Shown here in pieces: positions 1 through 5,443 of a stretch of DNA of 11,136 bases. The notes under the pieces were generated by a model. That model did not search any database. It was not told the DNA's origin and saw only the letters and a list, made by a program, of their open reading frames with translations. Origin of the DNA: Clostridia bacterium (GTDB taxonomy: Bacteria; Bacillota; Clostridia; Christensenellales; Borkfalkiaceae); assembly GCA_900767495.1 (NCBI GenBank), contig CAAFZH010000068.1, positions 1 to 11,136 of the forward strand, given 5' to 3'. The position numbers and the translations under genes are program-made. Within the stretch, counting starts at the first letter, position 1. Every line of letters begins with the position of its first letter.

Positions 1-11
1 AAGCAATAGTA

Positions 12-124
12 CGTCATATTGAGCGCAAGCGAAATATCCCACGACCAAAGTGAGAAGTATAAGCCTTGCGGAAATTCACCCTCCCGGGAGATTGCCGCGG
101 TCGTTTCACTCCCTCGCAATGACA
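12..124 (+). repeat. Palindromic interspersed repeat, copy 1 (mixed arms)
   Basis: About 113 bp. The left arm begins CGTCATATTGAGCG and the right arm ends CTCGCAATGACA, whose reverse complement TGTCATTGCGAG is related to the left arm. The core carries the 10-bp palindrome CTCCCGGGAG at 81-90. The left arm recurs at 5033, 10728 and 10772 and, inverted, at the end of 11017-11113. The right arm recurs, inverted, at 1028. It looks like a non-coding MITE- or REP-like element; no transposase is seen. Confidence 0.8.
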
Positions 125-136
125 GTTGAATTTCCG

Positions 137-245
137 TGTCATCGCGAGCGTTAGCGTGGCGATCCCCGTGAGTAAAGTGCGCGGCATATACTCCGCCCAT
201 TATTCCAACGGATTGCCGCAGTCGCTACGCTCACTCGCAATGACA
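137..245 (+). repeat. Palindromic interspersed repeat, copy 2
   Basis: A 109-bp unit that starts TGTCATCGCGAGCG and ends CTCGCAATGACA. The two ends are imperfect inverted repeats of roughly 30 bp, and the core contains GTAAAGTGCGCGGCATATA. The unit recurs inverted with the same 109-bp length at 1028-1136 and in the same orientation at 5227-5333. Copies 2 and 3 face each other across the HNH gene. Confidence 0.85.
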
Positions 246-520
246 GTAAATAAAGCGAACAGTTAATATAAAATAATAAGGTTAAATTACAGACACCCCT
301 TTAAAGAATAAAGGGGTCGGGGGATTTTGAGGAGTTTTCGGAAAAGGGGATGCCGAAGGGGGAAAACGGACTCGGGAAACAGTTGTCCCCCTTCGGATTT
401 TCGCTGCGCCTTTTTTAAAGGCGCAATTATAACTGTTACGATGGTATTGGTGTTTTGTCGGTTGTTCCGTACAAATTTTACCGAATAAAGAAAAACGAAA
501 TATACCCATATAAGGCGATT
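246..520. other. Non-coding stretch with three hairpins
   Basis: No convincing gene is seen here. Three inverted repeats follow one another: ACCCCTTT/AAAGGGGT (295-302/310-317, 7-nt loop), an 11-bp perfect pair at 353-363/386-396, and GCGCCTTT/AAAGGCGC (406-413/417-424, 3-nt loop). A minus-strand reading frame through the region has low-complexity composition and no recognisable domain, so it is treated as spurious. No strong promoter for the downstream HNH gene was found. The hairpins could terminate or attenuate transcription, or be remnants of another repeat. Confidence 0.5.
353..396. repeat. Perfect 11-bp inverted repeat
   Basis: CCGAAGGGGGA at 353-363 pairs exactly with TCCCCCTTCGG at 386-396 across a 22-nt loop. 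On the plus strand it is followed by a short T-rich run (ATTTT), so a weak terminator is possible. The run is too short to be sure. Confidence 0.6.
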
Positions 521-1000
521 ATGGACTATAACGATTATAAAAATTTAAAACTTAAATTCGAACTCGTACCCGACGGGTGCTGGTATTCCAACCTGCGTTC
601 GGCATTAAAACCGTCCGAGTGGGATAAGGTAAGGAGAGCCGCTTACGCAAGGGCAAACGGTAAATGTATGATTTGCGGACGGACGGTAAACAGGTTAGAG
701 GCGCACGAACGGTGGAGTTATAACGAAAAACTCGGTATACAAAAATTAGAGGACGTAATAGCCGTGTGCCACCTTTGCCACAGCGTTATTCATATCGGCA
801 GAACTCAACTTACGGGCGACGAGGATAAGGCGATAAAATGGTTTACCTACGTAAACAAATGTTCCTACGCGGACTATCGCAAAGCGTTGGGGTATGCCAA
901 CGAAGAGCATAAAAGGCTTAATTTAGTCCCCGAATGGGCGACCGACCTGACCAAATTAAAAGACTTTTTGCCCGATTATAAAATGCCGACTGAAGAATAG
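521..1000 (+). CDS. HNH endonuclease-family protein
   Basis: A 159-residue protein. Its HNH/zinc-binding core is GKCMICG (Cys49, Cys52), LEAHERW (His62), AVCHLCH (Cys83, Cys86, His87) and His91. The WYSNLR motif near the N-terminus followed by a WDxxR segment matches a widespread family of small bacterial HNH proteins. Such proteins are predicted metal-dependent nucleases, but the cellular role of this subfamily is not known to me. The ATG at 521 is preferred because AAGGCG lies 5-9 nt upstream; a TTG at 455 would add 22 residues with no family resemblance. The gene stands alone, bounded by inverted 109-bp repeats (137-245 and 1028-1136). It could be a stray mobile-element gene, a DNA-repair or defence nuclease, or a domesticated protein. 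The family call is firm, the function open. Confidence 0.8.
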   Translation: MDYNDYKNLKLKFELVPDGCWYSNLRSALKPSEWDKVRRAAYARANGKCMICGRTVNRLEAHERWSYNEKLGIQKLEDVIAVCHLCHSVIHIGRTQLTGDEDKAIKWFTYVNKCSYADYRKALGYANEEHKRLNLVPEWATDLTKLKDFLPDYKMPTEE

Positions 1001-1002
1001 CC

Positions 1003-1165
1003 TTGTGTCAAAAACCCAAAATTTTACTGTCATTGCGAGGGAGCAAAGCGACCGCGGCAATCCGTCGGAATAAAATACGGACTATATGCCGCGCACTTTA
1101 CTCACGGGGATCGCCACGCTAACGCTCGCGATGACATGTTTTTTATGTGTGGGTTTTTGACACAA
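1003..1165. repeat. Nested palindrome: perfect 16-bp arms around a repeat copy
   Basis: TTGTGTCAAAAACCCA at 1003-1018 is the exact reverse complement of TGGGTTTTTGACACAA at 1150-1165. The copy-3 repeat (1028-1136), itself an imperfect palindrome, sits between them. The whole 163-nt stretch begins 2 nt after the HNH stop codon and could fold as one long hairpin. One reading is a natural terminator hairpin whose loop received a repeat insertion. Another is that the arms belong to a longer form of the repeat, although no other copy in the window has them. Confidence 0.85.
1028..1136 (-). repeat. Palindromic interspersed repeat, copy 3 (inverted)
   Basis: A 109-bp unit that, read on the minus strand, matches copy 2 (137-245) almost base for base in its first ~53 bases (TGTCATCGCGAGCGTTAGCG onward) and closely in the remainder. 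Plus-strand ends are TGTCATTGCGAGG and CGCGATGACA. It lies inside the 16-bp arms of the 1003-1165 palindrome. Confidence 0.85.
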
Positions 1166-1180
1166 ATTCGACAAATGATA

Positions 1181-1194
1181 TTAGCAATTGCTAA
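1181..1194. promoter_or_regulatory. Perfect 14-bp palindrome
   Basis: TTAGCAATTGCTAA is a perfect palindrome without spacer, in AT-rich intergenic DNA 166 nt upstream of the mdh -35 element. It could be a protein binding site. It is not a CIRCE element, which needs TTAGCACTC arms with a 9-nt spacer. No function is assigned. Confidence 0.35.
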
Positions 1195-1229
1195 CTCCTA
1201 CCCGGAGCGCGGAATATATAAACAATCAT

Positions 1230-1266
1230 AATACGCTATACAAATCAAGTATTAGCGTATTTTTTT
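1230..1266 (+). terminator. Rho-independent terminator
   Basis: AATACGCTA (1230-1238) pairs perfectly with TAGCGTATT (1253-1261) across a 14-nt loop. The stem runs straight into TTTTTT (1261-1266). It would stop transcription arriving from the HNH side and insulate the mdh promoter. The stem is only moderately GC-rich, so efficiency is uncertain. Confidence 0.65.
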
Positions 1267-1350
1267 GTAATGTGTTATAATTACGGTGCAATTATATCGA
1301 TACTTTTTTATCGAATATAAAATTTTTCGCTGTTTAGCAGGCGAAAACCC
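1267..1350 (+). other. Hairpins and possible second -10 upstream of mdh
   Basis: TGTTATAAT at 1273-1281 is an extended -10-like sequence without a good -35, so it is a weak promoter candidate. TCGATA/TATCGA form a small hairpin around 1298-1315. TTTTCGC/GCGAAAA, extended by CTG/CAG with a one-base bulge, form a stronger hairpin at about 1324-1347, just upstream of the mdh promoter. None has a recognised identity. Confidence 0.3.
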
Positions 1351-1359
1351 CGAGTTTAG

Positions 1360-1388
1360 TTGACAATCGCTTATAACTATTATATAAT
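1360..1388 (+). promoter_or_regulatory. Consensus sigma-A promoter for mdh-fumC-hdrBC
   Basis: TTGACA (1360-1365) and TATAAT (1383-1388) are both perfect matches to the housekeeping consensus, with the ideal 17-nt spacer. The expected transcription start is near 1395, giving an approximately 40-nt leader before the mdh start at 1435. It is the only strong promoter I can see in the window, and probably drives the whole mdh-fumC-hdrB-hdrC unit. Confidence 0.88.
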
Positions 1389-1396
1389 TGTAAGCG
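1368..1396. promoter_or_regulatory. 29-bp dyad overlapping the -10: candidate operator
   Basis: CGCTTATAACTAT (1368-1380) is complementary to 1384-1396 at 11 of 13 positions, around a 3-nt centre. The dyad covers the spacer, the -10 and the expected start site, where a bound repressor would block RNA polymerase. It lacks the TTGTTAA/TTAACAA arms of a Rex site, so the regulator is unknown. The AT-rich -10 inflates the match, but the outer CGCTTA/TAAGCG arms are independent of it. Confidence 0.5.
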
Positions 1397-1434
1397 GTAA
1401 AAAATTTTTATTCCGATATTTAAGGAGAACGCAA

Positions 1435-2385
1435 ATGAACAAAGTAACCGTTATCGGTAGCGGCAGAGTAGGCTCTACCATAGCATACTCGCTTACCTGC
1501 AGAGGCTTGGCAGACGAAATCGTAATGATAGACATCAACGGCGATCGCGCAATGGGCGAGGCTCTCGACATTCGTCAGGGGCTTTCTTACGACAGCGCCT
1601 GCAAAGTATACGCAGGCAATTACGACGACGCGGAAAATTCCGATATAGTAATAATCACGTCGGGCATAGCGAGAAAACCCGGACAATCCCGTCTTGAACT
1701 CATTAAAACGAATATCGAGATTCAGAAGTCGATTATTCCCGAAATAACCAAACACGCGCCCAACGCGGTTTATATAATCGTTTCCAACCCGGCGGACATA
1801 CTTACTTATTCGTTCTGCCGTTTGTCGGGCGTACCCGAAAACAGGGTTATCGGTTCGGGAACGATAATAGATACGGCTCGTCTGCGTTCGCGTATAGCGG
1901 ACTATTGCGGACTCGAAGTCGGCAACGTACACGCGTATATGTTCGGCGAGCACGGCGATTCGGGTTTCTGCCCCTGGTCTATCGCGAGAATAGCGGGCAT
2001 GCCCGTAGACGAGTATCAGAAAGCCGTTGAAACTTCCGACTTTTTCACCACTCAGATAGATATTCCCGAAATAGAGAAATACGTAAGAGAATCGGGCGCG
2101 AGAGTTATATCCCGTAAGGGCGCGACTTTCTACGCTATCGCTTCCACCGTTTGCTATATCGTAAAGGCGGTATTTACCAACGCGAACGTAGCGTTGTCGG
2201 TTGCGTCTATGATGCACGGCGAATACGGCGTGGAGGACGTTTGCCTTTCCACCCTTAACATCGTCGGAAGAGACGGTATAAGGGGCAAAGTCAATCCCAG
2301 ACTTACCGACGAAGAAGTGGGTAAACTTCAGCACAGCGCGAGCGTACTCAAAGAGATAATATCTCAAATCGACCTTACCATATAA
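1435..2385 (+). CDS. mdh: LDH-fold malate dehydrogenase (NAD-dependent)
   Basis: Interconverts oxaloacetate and malate with NAD(H). The 316-residue length is usual for the LDH/MDH superfamily. The Rossmann loop GSGRVG is at 8-13 and Asp33, at the end of the second strand, favours NAD over NADP. The catalytic set is Arg86, Asp146, Arg149 and the GEHGDS His174. The substrate-specificity position (102 in LDH numbering) is Arg80 in the sequence ARKPGQSR. LDHs have Gln there, and Arg selects oxaloacetate. The rest of the protein (GEHGDS, GTIIDTARLR) reads like a lactate dehydrogenase, so automatic annotation may say L-LDH. The adjacent fumarase supports malate as product. ATG 1435 is chosen because AAGGAG (1422-1427) lies 7 nt upstream; the TTG at 1360 is the promoter -35 itself. 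First gene of the operon. Confidence 0.88.
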   Translation: MNKVTVIGSGRVGSTIAYSLTCRGLADEIVMIDINGDRAMGEALDIRQGLSYDSACKVYAGNYDDAENSDIVIITSGIARKPGQSRLELIKTNIEIQKSIIPEITKHAPNAVYIIVSNPADILTYSFCRLSGVPENRVIGSGTIIDTARLRSRIADYCGLEVGNVHAYMFGEHGDSGFCPWSIARIAGMPVDEYQKAVETSDFFTTQIDIPEIEKYVRESGARVISRKGATFYAIASTVCYIVKAVFTNANVALSVASMMHGEYGVEDVCLSTLNIVGRDGIRGKVNPRLTDEEVGKLQHSASVLKEIISQIDLTI

Positions 2386-2395
2386 GAGGCGAAAA

Positions 2396-3769
2396 ATGGA
2401 ATACCGCATAGAAAAAGACACGATGGGCGAGGTAAAAGTCCCCGCGGATAAATACTGGGCGGCGCAGACCGAGAGAAGTTTTGAGAACTTTAAAATCGGC
2501 GGCGAGGTAATGCCGCGCGAAATAACCCACGCTTTCGGCATACTCAAAAAAGCCGCCGCGCTTGCTAATAACGCGCTCGGCAAACTGCCGAAAAACAAAC
2601 TCGACGCCATAACGGCGGCTTGCGACGAGGTAATCTCGGGCAAACTCAACGAGCATTTTCCGCTCGTGGTATGGCAGACGGGCAGCGGCACGCAATCCAA
2701 TATGAACGCCAACGAAGTTATCGCAAACCGCGGCAACGAGATTGCGGGCGAAAAACTTCTGCACCCCAACGACGACGTAAACAAGAGTCAGAGCAGTAAC
2801 GACACTTTCCCCACGGCTATGCACATAGCGGCGGTTATCGCGATAGAGGATAACCTTTTCCCCGCGATGGACAAACTCGTAGAAACTTTCAAGAGGCTCG
2901 AAAAAGAGAACAAGGGCATAGTAAAGAGCGGCAGAACGCACTTGCAGGACGCCGTTCCCATAGCCTTCTCGCAGGAGATAAGCGGCTGGCGCGTAATGGT
3001 AGAAAAGACCAAAGCGCAACTTCAACTTTCTTTGGAAGGTCTTAAAGAACTCGCGCTGGGCGGAACTGCCGTCGGCACGGGTCTTAACGCCCCCGAAGGA
3101 TTCGATAAAGAGGTCGCAAAGCAGGTAAGCGTTTTAACGGGCAAGAATTTCGTTACGGCGGAAAACAAGTTCCACGCGCTCACCTCGAAAGACGCAATCG
3201 TGTTTGCGCACGGCGCAATGAAGGCTCTCGCGTGCAACCTTATGAAGATAGCCAACGACGTAAGGTGGCTTGCAAGCGGTCCGCGCGACGGTTTGGGCGA
3301 GATATTCATTCCCGAAAACGAACCGGGTTCGTCGATAATGCCGGGCAAAGTCAACCCCACTCAATGCGAATCCATGACGATGGTCGCGGTGCAGGTAATG
3401 GGCAACGACGTAGCCGTTACGGTAGGCGCGTCGCAGGGTAACTTCGAACTCAACGTGTTTATGCCCGTAATCGCGTACAACTTTTTACAGTCGGCAAAAC
3501 TTTTAGCCGACGGAATCCGTTCGTTCGAGTGCCATTGCGTATGCGGCATAAAGGCGAACAAAGAAAAAATGAAGCATAACCTTTACAATTCGCTTATGCT
3601 CGTAACCGCGCTTAACCCGTATATCGGGTACGAAAACGCCGCAAAAACGGCAAAAAAGGCTTATAAGGACAATATTTCCTTAAAAGAGGCGTGCGTTGCG
3701 CTCGGGTTTTTGACCGCCGAGAAGTTCGACGAAGTTTTCAAACCCGAAAGCATGGCTTGCATTAAATAA
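2396..3769 (+). CDS. fumC: Class II fumarate hydratase
   Basis: Reversibly hydrates fumarate to malate in the cytoplasm using an oxygen-stable, iron-free active site. The 457-residue length matches FumC. Visible signatures are GSGTQSNMN (96-104), the SSNDT region (133-137), SGRTHLQDA with the catalytic-base His182, and the mobile loop GSSIMPGKVNP (311-321) with its serine pair. The gene starts 10 nt after mdh, with AAGAGG just upstream of its ATG, and is followed 12 nt later by hdrB. Together with mdh it forms the two-step oxaloacetate-malate-fumarate route, running toward fumarate in a reductive branch or toward oxaloacetate in an oxidative one. Aspartase and argininosuccinate lyase share the superfamily, but these motifs are those of fumarase. 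Confidence 0.95.
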   Translation: MEYRIEKDTMGEVKVPADKYWAAQTERSFENFKIGGEVMPREITHAFGILKKAAALANNALGKLPKNKLDAITAACDEVISGKLNEHFPLVVWQTGSGTQSNMNANEVIANRGNEIAGEKLLHPNDDVNKSQSSNDTFPTAMHIAAVIAIEDNLFPAMDKLVETFKRLEKENKGIVKSGRTHLQDAVPIAFSQEISGWRVMVEKTKAQLQLSLEGLKELALGGTAVGTGLNAPEGFDKEVAKQVSVLTGKNFVTAENKFHALTSKDAIVFAHGAMKALACNLMKIANDVRWLASGPRDGLGEIFIPENEPGSSIMPGKVNPTQCESMTMVAVQVMGNDVAVTVGASQGNFELNVFMPVIAYNFLQSAKLLADGIRSFECHCVCGIKANKEKMKHNLYNSLMLVTALNPYIGYENAAKTAKKAYKDNISLKEACVALGFLTAEKFDEVFKPESMACIK

Positions 3770-3781
3770 AACAGGTTTAAA

Positions 3782-4561
3782 ATGAAGATTTGTTATTATC
3801 CGGGTTGCACGCTTAAAACGCAGGCAAAGGACCTCGATAACTACGCGAGGAAATCGGCGGCGGCTTTGGGCGTGGAAATGGAAGAAATCGAAGACTGGCA
3901 ATGTTGCGGAGCGGTGTATCCTACCGCCCGCGACGAAATCGCCACTAAATTATCGGCGGTGCGCGCGCTCGACTACGCCAAACAAAACGGCGGCAGGTTG
4001 CTTACGCTTTGTTCGGCTTGTCATAACGTTATCAAGCGCGTAAACGACGATATGAAAAACGACGACAATATCCGTACCAAGGCGAATAATTATCTCGGTT
4101 TATCCGAGCCTTACGCGGGCGAAACGCAGGTTATACATTACCTCGAAATGCTCCGCGATATAGTGGGGTTTGATAATATCGCCAAAAAGGTGGTAAAACC
4201 GATAAACAAAAAGATAGCGGCGTATTACGGTTGCTTATTGCTCCGTCCGAGCAAGGTAATGGCTTTCGACAATCCCGAAAATCCGACTATAATAGAAGAT
4301 TTTATAAAGGCGATAGGCGGCGAGCCGATAAAGTACCCTATGCGCAACGAGTGTTGCGGCGCGTACATATCGGTTAAAAACCCCGGACTTGCCGGACAAA
4401 AGAGCGGAAAAATCGTAGACGAGGCGGTTTTGTACGGCGCGGAAGAAATAGTAACCGCATGCCCGCTGTGCCTTTACAATCTGCGTAAAAACTGTGCGGA
4501 TAAGGCGAAAATCACCTATTTCACCGAACTTTTAGCCGAGGCTTTGGGGGTGAAGGAATGA
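3782..4561 (+). CDS. hdrB: Heterodisulfide reductase-type subunit B
   Basis: The disulfide-reducing subunit of Hdr-type complexes, cytoplasmic. At 259 residues it is slightly shorter than many HdrB. Both cysteine-rich CCG motifs are complete: Cys9, Cys41-Cys42, Cys77, Cys80 and Cys151, Cys191-Cys192, Cys227, Cys230. In methanogen HdrB each motif binds a non-cubane [4Fe-4S] cluster and the pair cleaves CoM-S-S-CoB. Keeping all ten cysteines predicts real disulfide chemistry rather than a structural role. The substrate here is unknown, since no methanogenesis or DsrC genes are nearby. It is 12 nt after fumC and its stop overlaps the hdrC start (ATGA), which indicates translational coupling. CCG domains also occur in thiol:fumarate reductase TfrB and in type-E succinate dehydrogenase, a notable parallel given the fumarase next door. 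Confidence 0.93.
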   Translation: MKICYYPGCTLKTQAKDLDNYARKSAAALGVEMEEIEDWQCCGAVYPTARDEIATKLSAVRALDYAKQNGGRLLTLCSACHNVIKRVNDDMKNDDNIRTKANNYLGLSEPYAGETQVIHYLEMLRDIVGFDNIAKKVVKPINKKIAAYYGCLLLRPSKVMAFDNPENPTIIEDFIKAIGGEPIKYPMRNECCGAYISVKNPGLAGQKSGKIVDEAVLYGAEEIVTACPLCLYNLRKNCADKAKITYFTELLAEALGVKE

Positions 4562-4944
4562 ATAACGATTTGATTCGCGAGCAGTTGCTTTTGATAAGCG
4601 GCACAAACGTAAGCAAGTGTATGAAGTGCGGCAAATGCTCGGGCAGATGCCCCGCTTATAAAGAGATGGATATTCGTCCGCATCAGTTCGTTTCCTATCT
4701 TGCCAAGGGCAAAGTGGATAAGTTGCTTAAAAGCAAGGCTATATGGCAATGTCTGTCGTGTATGGAATGCGTTGAGCGTTGCCCGAGAGGGGTTGCTCCG
4801 CAAGGCGTGATAGAGGCGGTGCGTACCACGGTTGCGCGCGCGCAGGGCGGCGACGGAATAGCGGCGGAAGATATACCGCCTTTAACGGACGAAACCGTAC
4901 CGCAACAATTATTCGTAAGCGCGTTCCGCAAGTACAAAAAGTAA
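4558..4944 (+). CDS. hdrC: Heterodisulfide reductase-type subunit C (short)
   Basis: A ferredoxin-like subunit that carries electrons from HdrA to HdrB. Two complete [4Fe-4S] motifs are seen, CMKCGKCSGRCP (Cys21, 24, 27, 31) and CLSCMECVERCP (Cys65, 68, 71, 75), with the usual HdrC spacing. At 128 residues it is shorter than the roughly 160-190 typical of the family: the region after LFVSAFRKYKK, where other HdrC continue for several dozen residues, is absent. The stop codon lies about 35 nt before the repeat-filled gap, so the end may have been trimmed or may be native to this lineage. The start overlaps the hdrB stop by 4 nt. It is the last gene of the first cluster. Confidence 0.9.
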   Translation: MNNDLIREQLLLISGTNVSKCMKCGKCSGRCPAYKEMDIRPHQFVSYLAKGKVDKLLKSKAIWQCLSCMECVERCPRGVAPQGVIEAVRTTVARAQGGDGIAAEDIPPLTDETVPQQLFVSAFRKYKK

Positions 4945-4979
4945 CCCCCGCAGGGCGCACCCTTTGAAAACCGATTTCG

Positions 4980-5030
4980 CTTCCTCCTTCGGGGGAAGTG
5001 TCGGCAACGCCGACGATAGGGGATAAAAAG
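4980..5030 (+). repeat. Two-hairpin 51-bp repeat, copy 1
   Basis: Begins CTTCCTCCTTCGGGGGAAG, a hairpin in its own right. It is followed by a second hairpin GTCGGC-AAC-GCCGAC (5000-5014) and a conserved tail GATAGGGGATAAAAAG. It is identical to copy 2 (5153-5203) and directly abuts the palindromic repeat starting at 5033. Confidence 0.85.
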
Positions 5031-5032
5031 TA

Positions 5033-5138
5033 CGTCATATTGAGCGTAAGCGAAATATCCCACGACCAAAGTGAAAAAGTACATGCCTTACGGAAACACA
5101 CCCTCCCGGGAGTTTGCTTCGCTACGCTCGCAAAGACA
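5033..5138 (+). repeat. Palindromic interspersed repeat, copy 4 (mixed arms)
   Basis: A 106-bp unit with the left arm CGTCATATTGAGCG as in copy 1 and a core with CTCCCGGGAG (5103-5112). Its right arm ends GCTACGCTCGCAAAGACA, which differs from that of copy 1. It shares the core segment ATCCCACGACCAAAGTGA with copies 1 and 7. Confidence 0.8.
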
Positions 5139-5152
5139 AAAAACAAACCTCG

Positions 5153-5203
5153 CTTCCTCCTTCGGGGGAAGTGTCGGCAACGCCGACGATAGGGGATAAA
5201 AAG
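5153..5203 (+). repeat. Two-hairpin 51-bp repeat, copy 2
   Basis: Identical to 4980-5030, including the GTCGGC-AAC-GCCGAC hairpin. It is followed by a truncated palindromic-repeat arm and then by copy 5. Confidence 0.85.
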
Positions 5204-5226
5204 TACGTCATTGCGATATTAAAGTG

Positions 5227-5333
5227 TGTCATCGCGAGCGTAGCGTGGCGATCCCCCTGAAAAAGTACGCGGCATAAACACCGTACTTTACTCCAAGGGA
5301 TTGCCGCGGTCGCCTTGCTCCCTCGCAAAGACG
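5227..5333 (+). repeat. Palindromic interspersed repeat, copy 5
   Basis: A 107-bp unit in the same orientation and of the same type as copy 2. It starts TGTCATCGCGAGCG, has ACGCGGCATAAA in the core, and ends with ATTGCCGCGGTCGCC and CCTCGCAAAGAC. Confidence 0.8.
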
Positions 5334-5443
5334 GGTTATTTTACGCAGATGAAAACGAGTAAAATAAAATTTCGGGTTGGGAGTTACTTAACGGCAACTG
5401 TCGGCAGGGAAACCGAAAGCAAAAAATAAAAGAGAGATACAAT

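Larger units (their letters stand above)
4945..5443. other. Repeat-filled 499-bp gap between hdrC and hdrA
   Basis: Contains no gene. In order it holds a 51-bp two-hairpin repeat, a palindromic repeat, a second 51-bp repeat, an arm fragment (TACGTCATTGCG at 5204-5215), and another palindromic repeat. It ends with a 110-nt leader to hdrA. In that leader TTTCGG (5370-5375) pairs with CCGAAA (5413-5418). No strong promoter is visible in the leader, so hdrA is either read through from upstream or has a non-consensus promoter. Confidence 0.7.

Noticed and set aside
282..509. A minus-strand 75-codon frame with a tRNA-T-arm-like sound (SRVRFPPS)
   Set aside because: No cloverleaf, anticodon arm or CCA-proximal acceptor stem could be found, and the frame is low complexity over hairpins. 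It is neither a tRNA nor a convincing protein.
1360..1396. Rex (NADH-sensing) operator at the mdh promoter
   Set aside because: The dyad lacks the TTGTTAA/TTAACAA or TTGTGA/TCACAA arms expected for Rex sites.
1360..1434. N-terminal extension of mdh from TTG 1360
   Set aside because: That TTG is the first codon-like triplet of the TTGACA -35 element. The ATG at 1435 has an AAGGAG site and begins directly with the Rossmann strand.
1420..2784. A 454-codon open frame on the minus strand across mdh and fumC
   Set aside because: It lies antisense to two genes with clear catalytic motifs, has no recognisable domain, and arises from their codon bias.
4998..5192. Small plus-strand and minus-strand frames in the hdrC-hdrA gap and similar frames in other gaps
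   Set aside because: They translate the interspersed repeats themselves, vary in frame between copies and lack ribosome binding sites.
4945..5443. CRISPR array from the repeated units
   Set aside because: Repeats are long, unevenly spaced, of several types and in both orientations, without regular unique spacers or cas genes.
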